Shown: positions 16,188 to 23,792 of the stretch, piece after piece
Numbering within the stretch: the stretch's first letter is position 1
How the letters are laid out: each line of letters begins with the position of its first letter
From: Streptomyces griseocarneus
GTDB lineage: Bacteria; Actinomycetota; Actinomycetes; Streptomycetales; Streptomycetaceae
Direction of reading: 5' to 3'
Length of the DNA: 64,000 bases
Assembly (NCBI RefSeq): GCF_014655595.1
Contig: NZ_BNBL01000002.1
Coordinates: 186,001-250,000, forward strand
The notes under the pieces: generated by a model
Seen by the model: only the letters and a program-made list of their open reading frames with translations
Told to the model about the DNA's origin: nothing
Database searches by the model: none
Program-made: the position numbers and the translations under genes

Positions 16188-18347
16188 TCAGCGGCGGACG
16201 GAGTCGCCGGGGCCGTAGGGAACGCGGTGGCTGACGCCCTGGGGCACCGGAAGCGCGGCCGCGGGGTTCTGCACCCGGGCAGCCTTGCCGGAGAGGGGGC
16301 GGGAGGCGGTCGGGCCGTCGGCGGGCAGGACGAGGACGACGGTGTTCTGCCCGGTGTCCGGGGTGGCCCAGCCGGAGCGCAGTCCGGCGTAGGAGGTGCC
16401 GAAGGCGACGCGGCCGGTGCCGCGCACCTGGACGGTGCCCGACGGCACGGTGGCGGTGACCTCCACGCCGTCGGGGGCGCTGACGGCGATGGCGTCGCCG
16501 ACGCGGAAGGCGGAGACCTTGCCGGCGCTGACGGCCGCGCTCCAGGCGGCGCGCTTGCGCAGCTCGCCGCCGATGTCGCGCATGCGGAGGTTGACCAGCG
16601 GCGTGTTGTCGGCGAACAGGTTCCGGTAGTCGGCCAGGAGCTTCTCCGCCGGCTGGTAGCCGATGCGCTCCTCGGCGAGGTTGGACTGGTGGATGAAGTG
16701 CGGGCGCGGGTCGTTGGCGAGCACGTGGCTCATGGCGATCCGGCTCTCGAGCGGGACGATGTAGTCGGCGAACCCGGTGGTGCGCGAGAGGGGTTCGGGC
16801 AGGCAGGTGGTGGTGGAGGAGTTCTCGCAGACCCCGCTGCCGCCGTCGGCCTTGCGCGTGTAGAGCCAGTTGTACTCGTCGACCTGCTCGGCCGCCTTGC
16901 CGACGTTGTAGAAGACGTTCATCGGGTAGCGGGGCACGGTCAGCGAGGGCCCGACCCGGCGCTGTTCGCGCTCGCGCGAGGTGTCGCTGCCCAGCCAGGC
17001 CACCTCGGTCTGGGTGAGGGCGGGGGCCAGCTCCGGGTTGTCGTCCTGCTGCTGCGGCAGGGTCCGCAGGCCGGAGTGCTCGCCGGTGACCAGCTCGTCC
17101 TTGTCGAGGGCCAGGCCGTGGCGGGCCGCCCAGCCGCGGTTGTCGTTGATCTGGGCGACGATGTTCGCCCTGCTGTACCAGCGGATCTTCCCCTGGGCGT
17201 CGGTGGAGCACTTCCACGGCACGGTGGAGGTGTCCTGGAGGCAGCCCATGAACGGGTGGTTGTAGGTGTGGTTGATCCAGCGGAAGGAGCCCTGGTCGGC
17301 GATCAGCTGCAGGGCGAGCGGGTCGGAGCCGGCGTGCGCCTCCTTGTGGGCCTCGCTGCCGCCGCCGTTGAAGGCCAGGTCGAGGGTCAGGCCGTGGTCC
17401 TTCTCCCACTGCTTGGCGTGCTGGGCGTCGGCGGCGGTCATCCGGATCGGGTCGTTCTCGGGGCTGCCCGGCGGGCAGTCGATGTCACCGGGCGTGCAGT
17501 TGAGCACCGAGTCCCAGCGGTCGTCGGAGCCGAAGACGTCGTCGACGTGCAGGGCGAAATAGTTGCGGGCCGCCCCCAGGTGGACGCCCTGGGTCAGCCA
17601 CTCGACGATGCCGCGCGAGAGCAGCCGGAACTGGCTCTGGTAGTGGTTGTAGACGAAGGTGATCACCAGCTCGCTGCGGCCGTCGTGGGTGTACTGGCCG
17701 ACCAGCGAGCCGCGCCGGGAGCTGCCGGGCACGGGCGCGTCGACGTAGCTGGTGTAGGTGGCGCCCTCGGCCTGCTTGTCCAGCGGGGTGGCGAGGTAGC
17801 CGTAGCTCTCGTGCACGCCGCCGTCGTTGTTCTCGAACGGAACGTTTTTCCGCAGGTAGTTGAACGGTCCCGCCGCCCCCGCGGTGGTCACCTGCGCGGT
17901 CTGCCCGTCCAGGGAACCCGCGTAGCCGGTGTTCAGACCGACGGCCGGGCGGGCATAGGTGTAGGCGTCCACCTGCCGGATGCCGAATCGTTTCTCGTAC
18001 TCCGCCAGGGCCGCCATCTCGGCCGAACCCGCACCGAAGGGATTGTCGTTGGGCAGTACCACGCCCTGGTACTTGGCTCTCGGGCCGCCGGCCACGGTGT
18101 CGGCCAGGAACGCCGCGTCGACGCGGGGGCGCCCCGCGTCGCCCAGGTCGACCCTGGTGTACGGCGTGCCGGAGGTGTCCAGTTCGTTGCGGATCGCCGT
18201 GACGGCCGGTCCGCCGTCGTCGACCACGAGCACGCGCAGGTCGATGCGCGCCGCGGGCTCCGCCGCCGCGGCCCCGGCCGCCGGCAGTGTCACCCCCAGC
18301 AGAACGGCCGCGGCCCATGCCGCGACCCAACGTGTCGTACGCCCCAT
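16188..18347 (-). CDS. secreted Agd3-like polysaccharide deacetylase
   Basis: A 719-aa exported protein with a signal peptide (residues 1-29, ...PAAGAAAAE). Residues ~30-255 form an N-terminal beta-rich region. The catalytic domain carries the deacetylase motifs FALHVDDVF (His267-Asp269-Asp270), LAFNGGG and the metal-binding INHTYNHPF (His360, His364). The layout resembles Aspergillus Agd3 (CBM87 plus CE18), which partly deacetylates galactosaminogalactan. ATG 18347 follows ggagaaggc. First gene of the operon; it would act on the polymer outside the cell. Confidence 0.84.
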   Translation of the reverse strand: MGRTTRWVAAWAAAVLLGVTLPAAGAAAAEPAARIDLRVLVVDDGGPAVTAIRNELDTSGTPYTRVDLGDAGRPRVDAAFLADTVAGGPRAKYQGVVLPNDNPFGAGSAEMAALAEYEKRFGIRQVDAYTYARPAVGLNTGYAGSLDGQTAQVTTAGAAGPFNYLRKNVPFENNDGGVHESYGYLATPLDKQAEGATYTSYVDAPVPGSSRRGSLVGQYTHDGRSELVITFVYNHYQSQFRLLSRGIVEWLTQGVHLGAARNYFALHVDDVFGSDDRWDSVLNCTPGDIDCPPGSPENDPIRMTAADAQHAKQWEKDHGLTLDLAFNGGGSEAHKEAHAGSDPLALQLIADQGSFRWINHTYNHPFMGCLQDTSTVPWKCSTDAQGKIRWYSRANIVAQINDNRGWAARHGLALDKDELVTGEHSGLRTLPQQQDDNPELAPALTQTEVAWLGSDTSREREQRRVGPSLTVPRYPMNVFYNVGKAAEQVDEYNWLYTRKADGGSGVCENSSTTTCLPEPLSRTTGFADYIVPLESRIAMSHVLANDPRPHFIHQSNLAEERIGYQPAEKLLADYRNLFADNTPLVNLRMRDIGGELRKRAAWSAAVSAGKVSAFRVGDAIAVSAPDGVEVTATVPSGTVQVRGTGRVAFGTSYAGLRSGWATPDTGQNTVVLVLPADGPTASRPLSGKAARVQNPAAALPVPQGVSHRVPYGPGDSVRR

Positions 18348-19050
18348 GCCTTCTCCCCCCAGGACAAACCGCGCGTGGGGCGCGCCGCCGTCCCCCAAGA
18401 CGCGTGCGCGCGGCGTCGCGAAGGCGCCCGCGCACATTGAATGATCCCCACTGTCGGCCCCGTGGCGGCCGGGCTCCCCACCCGGTCGCTACCGTTCCTC
18501 CCCTGCCACGGGAACGGACGCCGATGTCCGGTCCCGAGCCGCACGGCCGGAGCCGTGGTCGCGCGACGATGACGCGGGCTCCGGGCACGGGCGTGCCACG
18601 GCCTCGGGAGACACCACTGCCTCCCGACCGCTCAGCCTTATAGTGCGGCATGCCCGAAGGCCGCGCCGGGCTCACCGGCGAGGAGGACGGCCACCTTTCG
18701 TGAAACCCTGGCCGAAACTCGTCACCCCTTCGCGCGGCCCGCGATCCGCCCCGGATCGTTCGCGCGTACGGCCATCGCTGACGTGACCTGTGGCAACTTC
18801 TGTATACGACGCCCCGGGAGTCGCATACTCCGGACGCCCGTGCACCGCTGTGCGGTACACCCGGACTCCATGAGATCGGCCCGATGACGACTGTCCGATA
18901 TGCCGGGTACGCCATGCATTCGGCGGAGGTGCCGCACGTTTCGGGTGCGCAATCACCCTTCCGGGTCCGGGGTGTCGTGTGTCAACGAGATTGCGTGAAG
19001 GGGAGGTTGATACCGCAACACCGGAGGACGCGGGGAACGGGGGCGGTCGG
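18348..19050. other. ~700-bp intergenic region between divergent genes
   Basis: Must hold the promoter of the minus-strand exopolysaccharide operon and that of the binding-protein gene to the right. I find no convincing gene, RNA or consensus promoter. Short AT-leaning patches occur near 18430, 18640 (ttatagtg), 18800 (ctgtatacga) and 18890. The spacing is unusually long for this gene-dense window. Confidence 0.5.
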
Positions 19051-20247
19051 GTGGCTTCGCGCCGGACGGACGGGCTGTGCGTCGGCGCGGTCGTGGCCCG
19101 GACGGGCCGGTCGGCCCGGCCCGGGGAGCCGCTGGACTACGTACTGGACCGGCTGGCACCCCGGTTGGCGCGCGGCGCCGACGCCACGCAGGGGCGGCCC
19201 GTCCGGCTGGCCCGGCGCGACAGCCGCTGCGATCCCGACGGCGCCCGCCGGGCCGTCGCCGAGCTGGTGCGCGACGAGGGCGCGTCCGTGGTGGTGGCGA
19301 TGGGAGGCGGCGGCGTGCTGCCCGCCGTGGCCGAGGCCTGCGAGGTGCTGGGGATTCCGTGCGTGTCCACGGTGTTCCCCTGGCACGCCTACCTCTACGG
19401 CGCCGGCGCCGAGCCGCCCGTGCGGCCGCGCCGCTGGACGTATCACTTCGCCTGGGGGTTGGACGACATCGCGACGGTCTTCGCGGAGATGTGGGAACGC
19501 GTGGGATCCGGCCGGACCGTCGGCACCCTGTGGAACGACGGCCTGCAGGGGCGGCTGCTGCGGCATCCGCGGCACGGCTTCGCGCCCGTGACCGCCGCCC
19601 GCGGGCACACCCTCGTCGACCCCGGCGGCTACCACGAGCCGGCCGCCTGCTTCGCCTCCCACATCCGGCGCTTCAAGGAGGCCGGGGCCGAGATCGTCAC
19701 CAGCGCGGCCACCGTGGAGGACCTGGCGCTCTTCCACCGGCAGGCCGGCGAGGCCGGGCTGCGGCCGCGGCTGATCACCTGCTCGCGCCGGCTGACCTGT
19801 CCGCGCGCGAACGCCGCGACCGACGGCCTGCGGGGCACCCGGATCGCCACGCTGGTCTACTGGACGCCCCGCCACCCCTTCCGCTCCTCCCTCGACGGCA
19901 CCACGGCGGGCCGGCTGGCCCATGACTACCGGCGCGCCACCGGCAGGCTCTGGCTCCAGCCGCTGGGCCCCGCCCACGCCCTCCTGGAGGTCGCGGCCCA
20001 CGCCCTGGCCACCGCGCCCGACCCGACGGACCGCTTCGCCGTCGCGGCGGCCCTCGCCCGCACCCGCCTGGACACCGTCGCGGGCCCGCTCGACTTCACC
20101 GCCGGCCCCACCCCCAACGTCGCGCTGCTGCCGCTGATCGGCGGCCAGTGGCGCCGGCGCCGCGACCGCGCCCCCGAACTGACGCTGGTGACCACCACCC
20201 GGCTGCCGGGCATCGCACCGGACGCGGAACTCACGGTCGGACTCTGA
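19051..20247 (+). CDS. type-1 periplasmic-binding-fold protein without export signal
   Basis: About 398 aa from GTG 19051; an in-frame GTG at 18979 would add 24 residues. It has the Leu/Ile/Val-binding-protein fold of branched-chain amino-acid ABC receptors: GLCVGAVVARTG start, VVVAMGGGGVLPAVAEACEV, IPCVSTVFPWHAY, and a second lobe with GTLWNDGLQG and FKEAGAEIVTS. Neither start gives a signal peptide or lipobox, and no permease or ATPase gene is nearby. It may be an intracellular ligand sensor rather than a transporter receptor. Confidence 0.8.
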   Translation: MASRRTDGLCVGAVVARTGRSARPGEPLDYVLDRLAPRLARGADATQGRPVRLARRDSRCDPDGARRAVAELVRDEGASVVVAMGGGGVLPAVAEACEVLGIPCVSTVFPWHAYLYGAGAEPPVRPRRWTYHFAWGLDDIATVFAEMWERVGSGRTVGTLWNDGLQGRLLRHPRHGFAPVTAARGHTLVDPGGYHEPAACFASHIRRFKEAGAEIVTSAATVEDLALFHRQAGEAGLRPRLITCSRRLTCPRANAATDGLRGTRIATLVYWTPRHPFRSSLDGTTAGRLAHDYRRATGRLWLQPLGPAHALLEVAAHALATAPDPTDRFAVAAALARTRLDTVAGPLDFTAGPTPNVALLPLIGGQWRRRRDRAPELTLVTTTRLPGIAPDAELTVGL

Positions 20248-20366
20248 CGGTTCGGGCTCCGAAGGGGCTCGGGCTCGCCGGGCGCTCTTCGCCCCTCCCG
20301 TGCACCCCGCTACCGTAGGCCCCGGGCGGGGCACCGCTCCGTACGGCCGAACCCGGGGGGTTGCCG

Positions 20367-21866
20367 ATGACCGGCGACAGTGTGGAAGTGCGGACCGCCC
20401 AGGGAAGGGTGCGCGGGGAGTGGGGCGAGGGGCTCGCGGTGTTCCGGGGGATTTCCTACGCGCGGCCGCCGGTGGGAGCCCTGCGGTTCGCCGCGCCCGA
20501 GGCGCCCGAGGCGTGGGACGGGGTGCGCGAGGCCGTGCGGTTCGGGCCGCCGCCCCCGCAGTCCGGGCCGTTCCGGGTGACGGAGGGCAGGGACGGGACC
20601 GACTGGCTCACCCTCAACGTCTGGTCCCCGGACCCCGGCGGCCCGGGACTGCCGGTGCTGGTGTGGATTCCCGGCGGCGGCTACATCTCCGGGTACTCGG
20701 GCGACCCCATGTACGAGGCGACGCCGCTCGCCCGGCACAGCGGGCTGGTCGTGGTCACGCTCAACTACCGGTTGGGCGCCGAGGGGTTCGCCGAACTCCC
20801 CGGCGCGCCCTCCAACCGCGGTCTGCTCGACCAGATCGCCGCCCTGCGCTGGGTGCGGGAGAACATCGGCCGCTTCGGCGGCGACCCGGACCGCGTCACC
20901 GTCTTCGGCCAGTCCGCCGGGGCCGGTTCGATCGCCACGCTGATGGCGGCGCCCGCCGCCGACGGGCTCTTCCGCAGGGCCGTCACGCAGTCCGTGCCCG
21001 GCCTCTACGCCACGCCCGCCCTCGCCGCCGGCATCGCCGGCTCCCTCGCCGCGCGGCTCGGCGCCGAGCCGACCGTCGCCGGGCTCGGCGCGATCGACCC
21101 GTGGCGCCTGGCCGACGCGATCGGACCGCTCATGGACGAGCTCCCCGCGCGGGAGGACGTATGGGGGCACCTGGCCCGCACGGGCGTCGCGTTCTGCCCC
21201 GTCGTGGACGGCGACGTGGTGCCGGACGTGCCCTGGCGCACCCTGCGGGACGGGCGCGCGAGCGGCATCGACCTGCTGACCGGCCACACCCGGGACGAGT
21301 TCCGGCCGTTCCTCGTGGCGACCGGCCGCCAGGTGACCGAGGAGGAGGCCGGCGCGGCCCTGCGCGCCTTCGCCCCCCGCCCCGACGGCGAACGCGCCTA
21401 CCGGGCCGCCTACCCGGACGCGCCGCCCGCCCGGCTGTTCGACCACGTCCACTCCGACGTGCTCTTCCGGATCCCCTCCGTGCACCTGGCGGACGCGCAT
21501 TCCGCCGGCGGCGGCACGGCCCACCTGTACGAACTGTGCTGGCCCGCCCCCGCGCAGGGCGGTGCGCTGGGCTCCGGCCACGGACTCGACGTGCACCTGC
21601 TCTTCGGCAACTACGCGAGCCCCGCCGCCGCGCTGTACTTCCCGGAGGGAACCCCGCCGGACGAGGCGCTCGCGGTCGGGGACGAGATCCGCCGCTCGTG
21701 GACGTCGTTCGCCGCGCACGGCGACCCCGGCTGGCCGCCCTACCGGGCCACCGAGGGCCGGCTCACCCGCCTGTTCGACGCCACGACCCGCACGGCGCCC
21801 TACCCGGAGGAGCCGTCCCGCCGCGTGTGGGAGGGACACGGCGTCGCCCCGTACGACCTGCCGTAG
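20367..21866 (+). CDS. type-B carboxylesterase
   Basis: A 499-aa alpha/beta hydrolase of the carboxylesterase/lipase type-B family. Visible landmarks are FRGISYARPPVGALRF, oxyanion-hole GGGY at 103-106, nucleophile Ser183 in FGQSAGAGS (family consensus GESAG), and DEFRPFL and GSGHGLDVHLLFGN near the expected acid and histidine. It hydrolyses carboxylic esters; no signal peptide, so cytosolic. ATG 20367 lies 6 bases after gggggg. Substrate unknown. Confidence 0.92.
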   Translation: MTGDSVEVRTAQGRVRGEWGEGLAVFRGISYARPPVGALRFAAPEAPEAWDGVREAVRFGPPPPQSGPFRVTEGRDGTDWLTLNVWSPDPGGPGLPVLVWIPGGGYISGYSGDPMYEATPLARHSGLVVVTLNYRLGAEGFAELPGAPSNRGLLDQIAALRWVRENIGRFGGDPDRVTVFGQSAGAGSIATLMAAPAADGLFRRAVTQSVPGLYATPALAAGIAGSLAARLGAEPTVAGLGAIDPWRLADAIGPLMDELPAREDVWGHLARTGVAFCPVVDGDVVPDVPWRTLRDGRASGIDLLTGHTRDEFRPFLVATGRQVTEEEAGAALRAFAPRPDGERAYRAAYPDAPPARLFDHVHSDVLFRIPSVHLADAHSAGGGTAHLYELCWPAPAQGGALGSGHGLDVHLLFGNYASPAAALYFPEGTPPDEALAVGDEIRRSWTSFAAHGDPGWPPYRATEGRLTRLFDATTRTAPYPEEPSRRVWEGHGVAPYDLP

Positions 21867-21931
21867 CGCCTGTCCGGCGGAGTACGCGGCCACCGCACGG
21901 GGTGCGTTGGTCATGATCCGCCGGACGGGCG
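21867..21931. terminator. inverted repeat between convergent genes
   Basis: A 15-base arm cgcctgtccggcgga (21867-21881) pairs with tccgccggacgggcg (21917-21931), allowing one G-U pair, around a 35-base loop. It starts right after the esterase stop and ends right before the YchJ stop, so it may serve both as terminator. The arm sequence gcgcctgtccgg recurs after the MarR gene at 23721. Confidence 0.5.
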
Positions 21932-22348
21932 TCAGGCGGCCGCGTCCACGTAGACCCACTCGCCGTCCTCGCGCACGAAGCGGCTGAGTTCGTGCTGGTC
22001 GTCGGCCTCGCCGTCGATGACGCAGTGGGCGCGGAACTCGACCGTGCCCTCGGTGTGGAAGGCGCTGCCGCCGGCCGTGGCGAGGATCTCCAGCCCCGTC
22101 CACCGGATGCCGGGGTCGAGCGCGAGCCGGGGCGGGCGGGTCGTGGAGTGCCACGTCCGCAGCAGATAGGCGGTGTCGTCGACGGCGAAGGCGCTGTACC
22201 GGGAGCGCATCAGGCGCTCGGCGGTCGGTGCCGTCGCCCGGCCGGCGTGCAGGGCGCCGCAGCACTCCCCGTACGTGGCGTCGAGGCCGCAGGGGCAGGG
22301 AGAGGCGGCGGTGATCGCCGGCTGCCGGCGCGTGCTTCTTGTGGGCAT
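21932..22348 (-). CDS. YchJ family protein (SEC-C zinc motif)
   Basis: A 138-aa member of the UPF0225/YchJ family. An N-terminal SEC-C-like zinc knuckle has Cys residues in SPCPCGLDATYGECCGALH; the remainder is an NTF2-like fold (RSRYSAFAVDDTAYLLRTWH, VEFRAHC). The biochemical role of the family is unknown. ATG 22348 is the only plausible start. Confidence 0.9.
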   Translation of the reverse strand: MPTRSTRRQPAITAASPCPCGLDATYGECCGALHAGRATAPTAERLMRSRYSAFAVDDTAYLLRTWHSTTRPPRLALDPGIRWTGLEILATAGGSAFHTEGTVEFRAHCVIDGEADDQHELSRFVREDGEWVYVDAAA

Positions 22349-22602
22349 CCCCCGATTCTGCCTGGTCCGCCCGACGGCCACGGACACCGGGTACGGCCGG
22401 GGCGGCGCGCCCCGCGACCCTTTCGGCCGCACGGCCGCCCGCCGCCGGAAGCCGCCGCCCGCCGCCGGGAACGCGCAGGTCATCGCCGTTGTGTCCGCAG
22501 TCGTGCGGCGCCTCGCCCGGACGGGCGATCGGTTGCGCGCAACCGGGCGCGAGCGGACGGTGGTCGCATCCCGCGACAGGCATCCGGAAGGAGTTCCACC
22601 GC

Positions 22603-23115
22603 ATGCGCACCAACAAGCTCACCGCCGTGGCCGCCGCCCTCATATCCGGCTCGCTCACCCTGGGCATCGCCGGCCCGGCCCTCGCCGCCGGCAAGGTCCC
22701 GGACCCCGTGATCGGCCAGGAGCCCGCGCCGGGCGGCGCCGACCGGGGCGACCCCGTCGACGGCTTCGGCGAGACCGTCTCCCTCGGCTCCCGGTTCAGC
22801 AAGGAGGCCCGCTCCCGGAACCCCGACGTGGAGTACCTGAGGGACCTGCGGCAGCGGCTGATGGAGTCGACGGACCGTCTGATGTCCGACGTCAGGGCCC
22901 GGGCGCACGCGAACGACCCCGTGGGCGACGTCAAGGCGCAACTGGACAAGCTGGTCAAGGACGTCACCGACCTGCTCGCCGCCGTCCTGGCGAAGGACGT
23001 CGCCAAGGTGACGGCGCTCGTCGCCACCGTCGTCGCCGACCTGCAGGCCCTGTTGCTGTCGGTGCCCAAGCTCGTGACGGACGCCGCGCCGCTGCCCGTC
23101 CCGCTGCCGGTGTAG
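22603..23115 (+). CDS. small secreted protein of unknown function
   Basis: A 170-aa exported protein with a clear signal peptide (residues 1-28, ending GPALAAG), then a mature part dominated by charged amphipathic helices (about 75-160), and a Pro/Val tail. ATG 22603 is preceded by ggaaggag. I recognise no domain. It lacks cysteines, so it is unlikely to be disulfide-stabilised; a helical cell-envelope or spent-medium protein is all that can be said. Confidence 0.82.
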   Translation: MRTNKLTAVAAALISGSLTLGIAGPALAAGKVPDPVIGQEPAPGGADRGDPVDGFGETVSLGSRFSKEARSRNPDVEYLRDLRQRLMESTDRLMSDVRARAHANDPVGDVKAQLDKLVKDVTDLLAAVLAKDVAKVTALVATVVADLQALLLSVPKLVTDAAPLPVPLPV

Positions 23116-23227
23116 TCCGCGGCCGGGGCGTGGGGCCGCCCCGTGGCGCGGCAGTTCTCCTCGTAGGCTCCCGGAGTGGCGCGTGCGTGCCATGGAATGC
23201 CGGGAGACGCGTGAGAGGGGCGGCCAG

Positions 23228-23722
23228 GTGGCACACGAAGCGGACATCGCGACGGCCGAGGAGGCGGCGAACGACGGCCTCGTGCTGGCGTTCGGGCGGT
23301 TGCAGGGAGCCGCGAACCGGCTGGAGTACATCCTGGGCCGGGCCATCGAGCAGGAGTGCGGGATCAGCCACCTGATGTTCGAGGTGCTGCTGATCCTGGG
23401 CCGCGCGGGCGGGGCCGGGCTGCCGATGCGGGCGATCGCCCAGGAACGGGTCCTCAGCACCGGCGGGGTGACCCGGCTGGTGGACCGCATGGAGGCCGCG
23501 GGCCTGGTAGTGCGGGACGCCGACCCCGGGGACCGCAGGGGCCGGCTGGTGCGGCTGACCGGGACGGGGGAGGAGACGGTGGTGCGGGCCGCGCGCGTCC
23601 ACCGCGAGAACATCCGGCGCTTCTTCCTCGAACCGCTGCCCGAGGACCACCGGGAGCGGTTCGCCGAGGACCTGAGGACCCTCAGCCACGCCGCGCGCGA
23701 CGCCCTGCCGCGCCTGCGCTAG
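23228..23722 (+). CDS. MarR family transcriptional regulator
   Basis: A 164-aa winged-helix regulator. The core runs from LMFEVLLILGRAGG through MRAIAQERVLSTGGVTRLVDRMEAAGLV (recognition helix) to the wing DPGDRRGRLVRLTGTG. The N-terminal helices before residue 45 make the dimer. GTG 23228 follows gagaggggc; in-frame upstream starts lack a better site. It is 71 bp upstream of the FUSC gene on the same strand and could regulate it, as MarR proteins often do with aromatic-acid exporters. Confidence 0.93.
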   Translation: MAHEADIATAEEAANDGLVLAFGRLQGAANRLEYILGRAIEQECGISHLMFEVLLILGRAGGAGLPMRAIAQERVLSTGGVTRLVDRMEAAGLVVRDADPGDRRGRLVRLTGTGEETVVRAARVHRENIRRFFLEPLPEDHRERFAEDLRTLSHAARDALPRLR

Positions 23723-23792
23723 CGCCTGTCCGGGCCCGCCACCGGCAGCCGTCACCGGCCCGTTCGCGTACCGTCGAAACGATGACCATCAG

